The notes below the pieces were generated by a model that did not search any database, had not been told where the DNA came from, and was given only the letters and a program-made list of their open reading frames with translations. Of a stretch of DNA of 64,000 bases, positions 38,990 through 50,330 are shown in pieces. How positions within the stretch are numbered: position 1 is the stretch's first letter; each line of letters opens with the position of its first letter. The stretch spans positions 28,068,900 to 28,132,899 of the forward strand of contig NC_083638.1 of the NCBI RefSeq assembly GCF_963576545.1, written 5' to 3'. The position numbers and the translations under genes were made by a program. The stretch is from Limanda limanda (lineage: Eukaryota > Chordata > Actinopteri > Pleuronectiformes > Pleuronectidae).

Positions 38990-39445
38990 TGTTGACATTA
39001 TTACATCAATTCTGCAGATTTATCCGCTGCACATTCAGGCTGCCAATCTCCACATTAAACCACCAGCAGCAGCATGGTCTGACACAAGGCAGGTTGGGTC
39101 CATGGATTTAGGCTGTTGATGCCAATTGTCCAACCCTACCATCTGCAGGCCTCAGCAGAAATCCAGATTCATCTGACCAGGCGACATGTTTCCAGTCTTC
39201 AACTGTCCAGTGTTAATGATACTATGTCCACTGCAGCCTCAGATTTCCATTCTTGGATGCCAGGAGTGTATCCTGTTGTTGTAGCCCACCTGCCCCAAGG
39301 TTGGACATGTTTATTCTGAGATGACTCTCCGTGCATCACCAGATTGGTTTTCTGAGTTACAACAACCGAGCTGATCATTCTCTTCTGATCTCACTAAACA
39401 ACAAGGCGGCATACAGTTGTTGTCTTCTGCACTGCCCAGCAAGGG
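38990..39445 (-). pseudogene. Tc1-like transposase relic
   Basis: Read on the minus strand, this region encodes a decayed Tc1/mariner-superfamily transposase. The clearest piece, around 39150-39210, is WTVEDWKHVAWSDESGFLLR, followed by PADGRVG and then a stop. The Asp in WSDES corresponds to the second catalytic acidic residue of the DDE/D domain in this family. Sequence on either side (ACCCAACCTGCCTTGTGTCAG upstream of the middle, AACAAGGCGG near 39400) fits the same element. Stops and frameshifts are frequent, flanking terminal repeats were not found, and about a third of the usual gene remains. It is inactive. Confidence 0.85.
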
Positions 39446-40494
39446 GAACTAGTTTACTGTACCACTAATGGACCTCAATTAACCGGTTGACAAATAAAGC
39501 ATTTTCTTAAACTTCTTTACAGTAAAAGCACTCTTCCATTGGACAAGTGAGAAGCTTTTAGTGTGAAGCAACTATGGCAGGAAAGTTGTTTGTTTAAGCA
39601 ATAAACTGACTGAATAATCACTAAACATGCAAGTTTAATATTCGAAAGTAGAAATGGAAAAGTAAAGGTCAAATTAAACTCACCACGGAGATCGACATAG
39701 AAGCTTTAAACATAGACTACTGGACTTAAAGAGACTTTGAGACTTTACAACAGATTTCTCTGTTGTCTGCAGCTTATTTCAGTTGTTGATTTGATTGGCC
39801 GTGTTTAGTCCTGATGATTTGCAGGACCACAGCAGGGGATGAGGGCAAAGCTATTAGACCAAATACCACCAGTTCTGATGGAACATACTGCTGTCTTTAT
39901 ACCTGTACTTTTATTCTACTCAGTTAGCTGGAAGGCACTGTTGCTCTGCTTCCTTCGAAAGATCAGTGCTCAGCCCATTCACATGCACATGCATATCCTA
40001 CAAATGAGCAGCAAGCCCACAAACCTTTTTTATCAAAGTCAAACAGATAGCTGAGCTTGCAGTTAGAAAGCTTTGCTACAGTTTTGCTAACAGACCCAAA
40101 CCCTGGATCCATTTGGCCGTTTTCTTACAAACATCTCCAGGCGCCTGGCTCTGACTTTCTCTCTTATCCCACCTGCAGGAAAGGAAATTAAAGCTGCCCC
40201 ATTCCAAGACAGGTCCTTCCAGGGATGACCCTGAGCTGCATAACATTCAAGACAAAAGGGGAAATAGAAATGGAGCCGATAGGATAAGCCAGACACTGAA
40301 CTCTGCTTCCCCGTACTCATACACAAGGCAAAGGAAGCCACCATATCCCAGATTCTTGTCAGACATGTTTGTATACAGCCACCTGAAACCCCCCCAACAG
40401 ATGAAAGCAAAGACGGCATCTGCTATTGGAGGAGGCCACCCTCGTCTGCTGCTCTTTACAATTTGTTTTATTTTTTAAATAGAGGTTTTTAATT
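39446..40494. other. Noncoding DNA
   Basis: No gene is visible. The minus-strand frame of 110 codons at 40087-40419 shows no recognisable domain. Confidence 0.45.
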
Positions 40495-40590
40495 AAGGTT
40501 GATTGCTACATTGATTGTAAAGCCCTTGGAGGCAATTTAGTACTGTATGATTTTAGGGTAAAATAAATCTAACTAAATACACTTGAACTG
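40495..40590 (+). repeat. LINE/SINE 3' tail fragment
   Basis: The phrase TTGTAAAGCCCTTGGAGGCA, followed by TGATTTTAGGGTAAAATAAA, matches the 3' tail shared by L2-type LINEs and their dependent SINEs in fish (TGTAAAGC..CTTTGAGGCAA, then a TATAAATAAA-like end). Only the tail is present. Confidence 0.6.
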
Positions 40591-43334
40591 GACCTCAACA
40601 ATCTGTGGAGTTACCGAGCTTTGTTGGCTGGCATGGTCTAAGCAGCCCTCCACAGAGATTTTAAGCAGGGCAGACAGCTAACCATCAGGAAGAGGGAAGA
40701 GGCCTTGCACTAAGTGCTAGATAAGCAGTTAGTGCCACAACTATCTGTGGAAAAACATGTTTCCCCATCGGAATGGATCAGTGAATTTGTTTTCTTGTTA
40801 GCCGTCAAAAGAAGATGGAAGATTTCTGGCAAATTAGGTGGTCATCTTTCTTGCCACTGTCATGCAATGGGTTGCCCCCCCATAAGCTGGCTGTGCTTCC
40901 CTGACTAGAAAGCTGCTGTGGTGGATGGCTGGCAGGCATCTGCTGCTCCTGTTCCTACCAACAAAGGCAGAGTCAGGTGTGGCAAGAGTCAGCGTTGGGT
41001 GATGTCAACTGAGAAAGCAGAACCAAGCAACATGGCTGCACTGAACCAACACACACAGCACGTTGAGCAGATGGAACAGGTCTTGTCCACGATGCTGTGT
41101 TTAAGGGACACTGGAAGGTGACTGTCATTCTCACTGAAGAGTGCTTGACACTCAAGGTCAACTGTGTGTAAGAGAAAGGACAGATGGGGGGGGGGGGCTA
41201 CCTGCTCATATAGTGTAGTACAGTCAAATCAGGTGAGCCACTTCATGGATATTTCTGTATTTTTAACCAGAGCAAAGTGTCCCCTGCTTGATTATATCTA
41301 CCAATAAATGCACAGTCCTATCTTGGTTCAGTCCTTTATTCATCCTTTTTCTCCGAATTCAAACTAATGAGTACAATTAGTTTGACAGTTGAGCCATTTG
41401 ACCAAATCAATACAAACAAATAATTTACTCTGAAATTCTACAATATAATAACTCCACTTTCAATTCAATGAATGGATTACTGAGTTAATAATGTATATAT
41501 CCTCATTATTGTTGCAAGTATATTCAAGCAGCAGGGGGTATTGAATTTCCCAGGATGGGAGGTGGTCTTCATCAACATCAAACGTTTTTTTTCTTTCTTA
41601 GAGTCATAATTTGCAGAGATTTGTTTCCCCTGAAAGTGCTTCTGACAAAATTGTTAAACCACGGTTCCTAATGTATGGATTGGAAATGTAAAAGAAAGAA
41701 GCTGCTTCATTAGAAGTTTAATATTAACATTCTCAAATTAGCACAAATATATATTTATTTCCATTTTCTTGTTTCAAATACAAGCGTCCACTGGGGGGCT
41801 GGTGCCTTGGGTGTGCACCTGCAGAACCCAGAGCTTTATCTTTCTTACTACAATTTTCTAATTTGAATTCAACTAGATCAAAATACACAAATTGTGCACT
41901 ACATATCATTTCATACCAAAAATGATCCTAATTGGAAGAAATCCATAAATGATACATTAGCAAGGCTATCATAAGAATAGTGTGGAGCAATGATGCATGA
42001 ACTCCTTTAATTATTGAGTGCATCTGAGTTCATATCTGAGTTAACTTAGTCATCTTGTTTATGTGTGGAGGGAAATGATAGCAGGACACTGACTTCTGTT
42101 ACATGAACAGTTTTTTAAACATATGTAGTATACGTAAAGCTGCATATTAAACTTAGCATTATATGTACATCTCAAATGATCGACTCTACACAAGATTAAA
42201 AAAACGAGTTGCAAAAACTGTTTGGATAATTCTTGCGCTTAAATTGCATATAAAAGCAAAAAGACAATTTCACACATGCTGCACTAAATTATACCATCAC
42301 CACATGAATGGAAGGCAATCCACGATAGTTCTGCTATTTGAGCAAAACTCCATTATTTTAAGAATGCTCTTTTTTCAACACTTTTTATTTGTTTGATTTT
42401 ATTTTTTATTTCCCCAAATTTCCTTTGTACCCTTTGGCCATGAATCAACAAGGTCATTGGAAACTATTCACAGTGTGTTGACTCCCGTGCCGGACACTGC
42501 TGCTTCTTTCTATTTTCAGCTGAAAACAAGATAAAAAGAGCAACTGAACTGGTGTCTTTCAAACCCAGCCAGGCTCTGGTTAGCACTGCATCGACTTCCA
42601 GTGAGGCTCCTTTTAAGCCATATGTTACTTTTTTCTCCACTGAGAACTTTACAACACCACGTCCGTGAAGAATGATACTCTGGAATAAAACGCTTGATGT
42701 AAATGACAACAACAGGCCTCTCTAAACAGTGTAACTCACATAGGAGAGAGAAATAACAGCATAAACCAATGACATTAATAGTGCAGAGGAGAGGTGTCTC
42801 GCTGAGTCTGTCAAAGATGGAGAGGGAGAGAGGAGATGGATACAAAGAGAGAGAATGGGAGGGGAGAGAGTAAGGAGTGGGTATTAGAAATAGGGTTCTG
42901 GGTTTAATAATGTACACAGGGCAGCTGTAGTGGTCAGTCGCACTGGGGAGTGACATTTGGAGTTGGGGGGGAGAGAGTAGATGAGGTTAACAACTCACCA
43001 GGGTTCTGTACACAGCAGGGAGATGAATCTAGGGGGCTGGGTCAAGAACACACACTGAAAAGCCTAGGGTGGGTGCATAGGTATCCATCAGTGCAGTGAC
43101 ATTATATCCATGTGTACGATTTCTATGCTTTCTATTTAGTATAAAATGAAGGAATTGCAGCTGTACACCAATCTACTGAACAATTATATTGAGGACAGGT
43201 ATGAAGATTCAACACATTTTTTTTGTTAAAAATCGTCTGTCTGTAATGCAGTAAATACTATTGTCTTGGCCCAACTCCAAAGATACTTTGTTATCTTTCA
43301 CAAATGTATTTTCACTTAGTTCACTGTATTAATA
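40591..43334. other. Noncoding DNA with G and GA tracts
   Basis: A G homopolymer lies at 41186-41197 and a purine-rich GAGA tract at about 42825-42880. No gene is visible. The segment 40600-41160 is compositionally distinct and may be an old repeat, but I see no termini. Confidence 0.5.
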
Positions 43335-43378
43335 GAGGGATTTAGTGGTGAAGTTGCAGACTGCAACCCATTCCCTAC
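43335..43378 (+). repeat. Fragment of the TTAA MITE family
   Basis: GGATTTAGTGGTGAAGTTGC followed by AGACTGCAACCCATTCCC matches the internal sequence I recall for the family represented in full at 11147-11418. Only about 45 bp remains, without termini. Confidence 0.5.
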
Positions 43379-46194
43379 CTTGATTTTCAAGAGAAGGGGC
43401 ATTAAGGTAGATTACCTTGATAAATATCAGCTATGTTCATGTCTACATTTGAGGATTGGCTATAAAAGATAATGTGTTAATACAAAACAAATGAAGACTC
43501 ATAGCAAATGTCTTGTCTAAAAATGTTAAATTCTCTTTAACATCTAAATTCTGCCAAAGAGGCTTTAGCTTTGTCCCAATTAACGTGATAATTCCAAATT
43601 AGGTTGTTAGACTAGAAACAAATGCTATGAAGTGAGATATTGCTTTTGTCGGGCATTCATTGAGAACCCATTGTGAATACATATTAAAACAATGAAACAA
43701 GATAAATGTGTGAACAGAACAAAGAGTTGTCATAATAAAGGACAACAAATTAGACGCTGCCATCATTTGCATATAGAGGCTTAATAAATTAGCCCATGCT
43801 GCAGAGCAAACTCCTGCTGGGGGAAAATTAGTCCTGAGATGACAGTGAAAGATACATAACATTGAATGTATTAAATTACATACTTATGAATATAATTCTG
43901 TATTTCTTTCACAGCATGCATTATATTTATCCATTTGTTTAAATCAATTTAGAGTTCTGCTCAAGATACATGTGAATGTATAATATAAAATATATATATA
44001 AAGAATACTGGATACATTATTTTCACAAAAAATTCACTGAGTGGAATGGAGATGGAATGGCTTCTACTTACATCTTATCAAATATGCAAGGATAGATTGT
44101 AGGCATTCATCAAAAAATCCCAGGCACGACAGCACAATTATATCCCTTAATTATGAATATATCATTTCTCAGGAAAGGTTGTTTTGTATGAATGAACTAA
44201 ATACTTGTTTTAGTTTTTTTAAATGATGAGTTAAGCACATTCAAGTTATACTAATTGTAACCCTTCATTGAAACACCACTTTGTGCCTTGGTGGTGCATC
44301 CTTTTCACAAAACCAGCTGATGTGTTGGACAAGACAGCTTTTACAGCTGCACCATTGTCATTGAGAGAGAAAGGAGTCAAAATTGACAGATTTATTAAGT
44401 AATCACATCGTGGTGATTTCTAGTCCCATGGGTGCGTGGTTGGTTTAATGTGTGCGCTTGCCTATGTGGGGAAAAATGAACAAATTAGTTGGGTCATCTG
44501 GGTTACCCTAATTTGAACATTTGCTGACTAAAAAATAGGCAATAACCGAACATCAAATCAGTCGAGTGCATCGACGTTTCAATGACCAGTCTGTTGAAAT
44601 CAGATCGTGGCAGCACCATGTACTATGGACTATGTTATGTTTTGGAGGGACGTTAGAGGTTTAGAAAAGCAATCCAAAGGCTAGCAGCCGCAGTTGCGGA
44701 GGTCCTTGGTGTGTTACATCACCTGAAAGCCCTCTACAGTATGTCTCCAGTTTTTAAAGGCTTCAACAACAGCTATGATGATGCATTTCCTGAGGGAGCA
44801 CGGCTGTGCACTGTTGCAACCTGCTGAGGCTACAAAATCTACAGGTATATTGAATATGTGACCAGAAAACAGATGGATTCTTTGACCTTCAAAGAAAATC
44901 AACAGCACAATGATGAGCTGTATATCTGGATGTTCAGCATCGACCTGGAACGTTCGAATTGTCCTTCCCGAAATAGTCCAAACAATATGTAATGACAAGG
45001 GCATGCTATTTCAGTGGCACTGCAAGGTCCACACTACTGCTCACAACAAGACACCGACATTGATTCCACAGGCTGGTCAAACCCTTGTTGAATCATGGCA
45101 GAAGGCTCAGAGCTCGCCCGTTACCCTCACACTACAGCAGTGTATCATCTCGGAAACAAACGGTGGCTAATCTGTTAAGACAATTAGATTTCAAAAGGGA
45201 TGAATATTATCACATTCCCAGCAAGGAGTTGAGTGCAGCCTATGTGATACTGCGAGTTTCAAACAGAGGCTTTTCTGCTACAGCCAATAAAATGCGCTGC
45301 AAGGATTCTGTGTAATATAGCTGTTTACTCGCAATCAGTATTGTGTTTAATAAATGTGGATGCATATTAACTAATCTTTTGATCTCGCTTTCATTAGGGC
45401 CACCCCAAGTAAAGTGGATTCTTCTCAACAACTCTGCCCCCCCTCCCAAGCCCCCCACCCCCACAACCCTGCATCTTGTACTCACGAGGGAAATGAGCAA
45501 GGACACAAACGCTCATTTTTAAAGATAACTGGTAAACTGCTTTAATTAGGCCTTGTTTATAAGTGCCCAACTTTCCTTGGGAGGGAGGTGATTATGTTCG
45601 CTCTCTGTACTGGCTGCCAGGCGCCGTATCCAACTCTATTTACACAAACACCACAGCACACAACATCACACCACATCCACACAAACAGTAGAGCAGTTTT
45701 TTTATTTTTTTAAACACTGTGCCAGATTTACACCTGTAGTTTTTTAGAGCGTGTCATGTCGTACAGTATTGCTCCCACCATTGGGAGCACTATTTCATTC
45801 GGTGATGACATGGACCCAATTATTAGGTCTTCCACACAAGCTCAAATGCTTCCCAGCCCACCTATGTCTCATCATAAACAAGCCACAGCACCAATACTTA
45901 CTGGATGATCAATGATTTTTCCCTTAAGGCCAATAATGCATCACATTGTTAGTTACAGTTTGATTATTGAGGCACTGTGCTGTAATGTGTGTATTGCTTC
46001 CGTGCCATATATATCTTCACACTCACTGAAGGTAGGTGTATGTCTGCGGACTTTATTAGAATTCAGTCAGCTCCAAAGACTGTACGTAGAGATAGATGAC
46101 ATGACAGCTTCCAAAAAGTGCAGCCAAATCAAGTGGATTGCCCCCTTGTGGCCTGCTCCTCTAAATCGTCTAATTCTAACCTCCTACATATGAG
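43379..46194. other. Noncoding DNA, one decayed frame
   Basis: No intact gene. Between 44713 and 44998 a plus-strand frame broken by a single stop looks faintly protein-like, but I recognise no family. A 21-bp hairpin (GCTCCCACCATTGGGAGC) lies at 45770-45790. A C-rich stretch occupies 45436-45470. Confidence 0.4.
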
Positions 46195-46250
46195 CAGATG
46201 TTGAGTGCTCTGAAAGGCGCCTATAAATTAAATGTATTATTATTATTATG
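46195..46250 (+). repeat. LINE/SINE 3' tail fragment
   Basis: GAAAGGCGCCTATAAATTAA followed by ATGTATTATTATTATT resembles the tail of fish L2-like retroelements, which end in short tandem repeats. Confidence 0.55.
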
Positions 46251-46429
46251 GGTTATAGTTAAATATCAAAGTACAGGTCAAATACATTTTTTGGTCTCTG
46301 TTTTTTTAGATGTTTGGTTGTTTTTGTTATCACAATGATGTGTGTCCAAGTGTTTATTTCTCAGGTAAGTTGTGATGATCGAGATGACGCCCGTTCTTTG
46401 ATCACCGCTGCACAGACAACTGACTTCAT

Positions 46430-46525
46430 ATTGAAGATGTAAGGACCAGTATATCTAGTTTTTTTATACAGTGGAAGGAGGTGAAGTTACATTTTCCATC
46501 TTTATTTACAGTCTATGCCCAGTTC
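46430..46525. repeat. MITE-like fragment
   Basis: CCATCTTTATTTACAGTCTATG near 46497-46518 closely resembles a phrase (CATCTTTATATACAGTCTAT) that I recall as very frequent in spiny-rayed fish genomes. Ends are not defined. Confidence 0.5.
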
Positions 46526-47566
46526 TGATCCTTCCATATCAACTGCTTTTTCAGCTGCACATGAAAGATGTAGATTTTGATTAGTCAGTAGCATAGTAGC
46601 AATTCCATTGCCAAAACTATATTGCATTATATTATCTATCAAAGCAATTTAAGGACGCATTCAGGTCATAACTAATCAACTTTTATTCTCCTGGCTCATT
46701 ATATTATACCCTTAGCTCATAAACAAAGGACGGAATATATGTTCACCTGTTCACTCCCCCCATTGGGTCTGCATAATGCCTACTAATTATGTTTGCTCAT
46801 CTATAAGCCTTAATTATGTTGGGAGCTGATAATTAGCTGGGCTAGAATAGGTGCATTTTTTTTTTCGCTATCAACCTGGCAGTAGTAATGGTTATTCTCA
46901 TCTCTAAGGAGACCCAAGGATTTTCTATGAAAGAGCATTTTTAAGTGCATTAGCACTTACAGTAACAATATTACAGTTTTTTTTCTTACCTGTGTGAAGT
47001 GTGTATTACAGAACAATTTTGCAATTTTACATTTACAATGCTGCTTGACTATTTAGCCAGAGATGGGGCCTTGGAAATCTTTTCTTCCACATATAGATTT
47101 TTTAATACAATGATGAAACACACATTCTGAGCAGTTTTTACATGCAAACATTTAGATAAGTCTGGGTGATGAGGACAAAGTGAGAAGCTTTAGGCTTGTT
47201 GCACGTTTATTTTCTTCTGTTATTGAGTTCATATTTTATTTTATTTGCACATACTGCATATTATCTGAAATCTTGAGCATGATACATGCCAAAGAGATTT
47301 TGTCAAAATGATGAACCAAAGCAAAGGATGGTCCACAGACTCCTTTAATGTTAACGCATAGTGCAGGAGCTCTGAGCCAATCTGACAGACCCAAAACTAG
47401 TCCCAGATGAGAAGTTCAAGATAGAGAAAACATTTATTTTCATCCCATGCCTTCTATTATTTCGAATTCTCATCTGCTATAATAACTGTGTATGGCAACC
47501 AGAGTATGGTTAAGATTAATGGAAGATTTTAGTGATCATGAATATAAAAGACGGATCTCAATTTCA
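46526..47566. other. Unique DNA with TAATTA cores
   Basis: No gene. The stretch 46760-46860 includes ACTAATTATG, CTTAATTATG and GATAATTAGC within 80 bp in otherwise complex sequence, suggesting possible regulatory DNA. Elsewhere the DNA is AT-rich. Confidence 0.4.
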
Positions 47567-47764
47567 GCTCTGTGCTACATCCTCCAGTCTCATAGGCTCT
47601 AATCTCAGAGCCCATCGCCTTTCGTCTGACGACAAATTAGCCTTTAGATATTCAGGCCAATACTCTATCTTCCGTTCGTCGTAGACTATTTTCAGTGTAC
47701 GGCTGGCACTTTTTGTAGGTGTTTTAGGTCCATGTGACATTTTGGCTAATCTCTGTTCACAGCT
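47567..47764 (-). other. Candidate terminal exon, unassigned
   Basis: On the minus strand a pyrimidine-containing tract ends in the acceptor ATATGCAG (about 47765-47772). From there a frame stays open for 65 codons to a stop at 47567-47569: first DSCEQRLAKMSHGPK, then a basic stretch, then KIVYDERKIEYWPEYLK and DERRWALRLEPMRLEDVAQ. The composition (many Glu, Arg, Lys, Trp, Tyr in a non-repetitive order) is far more protein-like than other frames nearby. There is no poly(A) signal immediately after the stop. I do not recognise the family; it could be a gene exon or a fragment of a transposon protein. Confidence 0.3.
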
Positions 47765-47772
47765 ATCTGCAT

Positions 47773-49059
47773 ATGTTGTAGATAAATAAAAAAGCTGATA
47801 GCTGATATCAGTGGTGAACAAAAGCCTGCTCAAACGTCAAACAGAAACAGAAACCAGATGACCTTAACAAAGTAGGTCTAGATGCTAAACTAATAGAAGC
47901 TTAACTATAATCACTGATATGGACTTGTGGTCATACTTTTAGAGACACTAACAGAGACAGAGGAGGAAGCCATAGTTTACTTCTTTGCTGCTGTTCATTA
48001 CCTCCCTGTGTAATTTCGCTCACCTAAAAGCAGTTATCTCCTTTGAGGACCTTTGCATAAAAAAAAAAACACTCAGAGAGACTTGTGAGAATGAGTTGAA
48101 TTATTTCCGGTAATAAGTGTAGTTTCTTATTTGTGTATAAGACACCATGCCAGGGGAGAGCAAAGTATTCAGATGTATGCTCCGTGAGGCTCCTGGCTGC
48201 TCCTCCTCTGGGAAGCCACAGCTGAGTGAGACAACGCAGATTCTTGAGTGGATGCACTTCCTCACACTTTTCCAGGGCATCTATAATGCATCTGCAGATT
48301 AAAATTGAAGGCACACAAGAGGACCTAGAGTGAGCGTGCATGCTTGGCACTAACACACACGCACACACACACTAGCACCCTCCTGCGCACATGTACAAAG
48401 AAGCGCACCAATGCCGACACCACCTGTCCCCGTAACACACACTCAAATGTCTCTCCCTCAATCGGATGAACAGTGACACTATCATATATGCAGCACACAG
48501 TCCACAAAGTGGCATTTCCTTTGGTTCCCTGCTGCACAGGGCTCCCTGGCAAAAAGGAGGCTCCTCTGGGGTCAGCACCCCTAGGACAGGGGATGTTGCT
48601 GGCCAAAGCTCTGCAGCATAGAGGTCATTATGGAGGGATACGGGATAAAGGAAAAGGGTACACAGCAGAAATGCCAGCAGAGAGAACTGGCAAAACAAAC
48701 AACAAAAAAACATGATTGATCAGTTTCCCTCTTTTGTTTAACTGTGGAACACCTGTAAAAATAAAGTTCAATCCCAAAGTCACAAAAAACAAGGTGACTA
48801 ATTGAATAAACCTAAATAAATCAGTAGGACTTGTTGTGCTGTTGTTTTTCAGTGCATTGCCTCCCCCATTCACTTCTCTTCTTTTTTTCTCCTCTTTTTT
48901 TTATAGGGCTTATGCCAAAATGCTTAAACAAGAAAAGTCTGGTCCTTTGGCTCTGCCCGTAGAGATTTAACTCAATCTATCAGATCATTGCCTCCAGTGC
49001 AGTTCTGCCTGGGAGAAATGTTTGTTGCACATTGTACTGTAGCTACATGTGATGATGAT
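47773..49059. other. Noncoding DNA
   Basis: Short CA tract at about 48354-48372. Overlapping frames on both strands between 48325 and 48870 contradict each other and have no gene signals. Confidence 0.45.
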
Positions 49060-49122
49060 ACTGTTGTACATTGTGTTACTCGAGGTAAAAGGGTCTGCTA
49101 ATTACCTAAGATGTAAAATGTG
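49060..49122 (+). repeat. SINE/LINE tail fragment
   Basis: GTAAAAGGGTCTGCTAATTA followed by CCTAAGATGTAAAATGTG matches the widespread fish retroelement tail TAAAAGCGTCTGCTAAATGACTAAATGTAA as I recall it. No tRNA-like head is recognisable upstream. Confidence 0.55.
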
Positions 49123-50069
49123 ATATGTTATGACTTTAGTGGTATACTAAAGACCTTGAGGCTTCATATTTGTTTTCATCTCTGCTAATGTGTTCAGCCA
49201 GCTGTCCAGGTGGCTATTTTTTTTAAATCCTCTTCTACACAGTGCATGTGCACACTTAGCATACATCAGACATCATGTTGGATTTAGCTTTGTTTCTATT
49301 TTTCATGGCCTAAAGGAGGAACTCTCCCAATGAATTGTGAAAACCTCTTGTTTTTCTCTTGAAATTTGCATGAACAATTTCATTGTTTTTGTCACAACAT
49401 CACATACAAACACATACACAGAAGCAATGTCTACAAATACCCTGTTTTACAAAGTAAAGTCACCATGTTGTGTTCAGGAGGTGTAATGCTATTCAGCATC
49501 GAGTCAGGTTCACGTCTTAATTTTGTTTGTCTGGAATTCCAATAAACCATGAGATGTCATCTGTTAATGTCTGTTTTGTTGTTTGTCTGATTTTTGTTTC
49601 TGATGTGACTTAAGATATGCTCAGGTAAAAATCGTAAAAAAGGTTGTTCATGTTGACCCACAGTCAGATTGTCACACGCTATGAAAACAGGTTTAAATGT
49701 CATAATTGATGAGACAGACTCATGATTGGTGTGTTGCAAACTCGGGCTTCAAATGCACATGATGGCATTCGTATACAGAGTACTTTGGATTAGTTTATGG
49801 AGGAAGTGGAGCCACATCATCCATCTTCATATTCAGTTTTGTCATGAAGAGAGAAAATCTAGACACTGGATAAAACCTAGACTTGTGATTGCTGACTACT
49901 TTAAGAAAAACAAGCATTTAAATAGTCTTCTTAAATTTTTCAGAATAAACGGTGAAGGAGTTCACACAGTCAGAGCTCTTTTTCGCATTTACATGTCTGG
50001 CAGATGACTGGGCAACTAAACATACTGAATCAGAATCAAAAAAACAAAGTGATCACAAAGTGCTGACCG
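49123..50069. other. Noncoding DNA
   Basis: No gene or defined repeat is seen up to the hAT-like copy. Confidence 0.5.
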
Positions 50070-50330
50070 ATGTGAGACGCTGTAACCTAGAGCAACAGAG
50101 TGCTTTTTGTGTTGCCATGTTGGCTTGTGATGAGATGGTGAACTGACTTTTTTGTGCTTCACAATGTTTGGTGTGTAAGTGTGTACGTCCCCTGGAGTTT
50201 CTTAGATTACTGCAATGATCATCTTGTTGAGAATATAGGCCTGGTGTTTTAGTGCCAGTGCTATCAATAAAGATTTAAGGCAGAAGCCTTTAAACGCACA
50301 GCGACTTCCAGCAAAAAAAAAAACACGGCT
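50070..50330 (-). mobile_element. hAT-like non-autonomous repeat, copy C (partial)
   Basis: Matches 26395-26640 in the same orientation: GATGTGAGACGCTGTAACC, TAGAGCAACAGAG, GTTGGCTTGTGATG, AATGTTTGGTGTG, CCCCTGGAGTTTC, AATAAAGATTTAA and TTAAACGCACAGCGAC. It carries an extra segment of about 30 bp (ATCTTGTTGAGAATATAGG) compared with copy B and stops near an A run at 50312-50322. No coding capacity. Confidence 0.7.

Noticed and set aside
42516..42956. 146-codon minus-strand frame
   Set aside because: Runs through a GA/CT-rich low-complexity tract, which lowers the stop-codon frequency.
44713..44998. Plus-strand frame with one stop, weakly protein-like
   Set aside because: No family recognised and the opposite strand is also open; too weak to call a pseudogene.
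48325..48715. Three overlapping frames on both strands
   Set aside because: Mutually contradictory, with no splice or poly(A) context.
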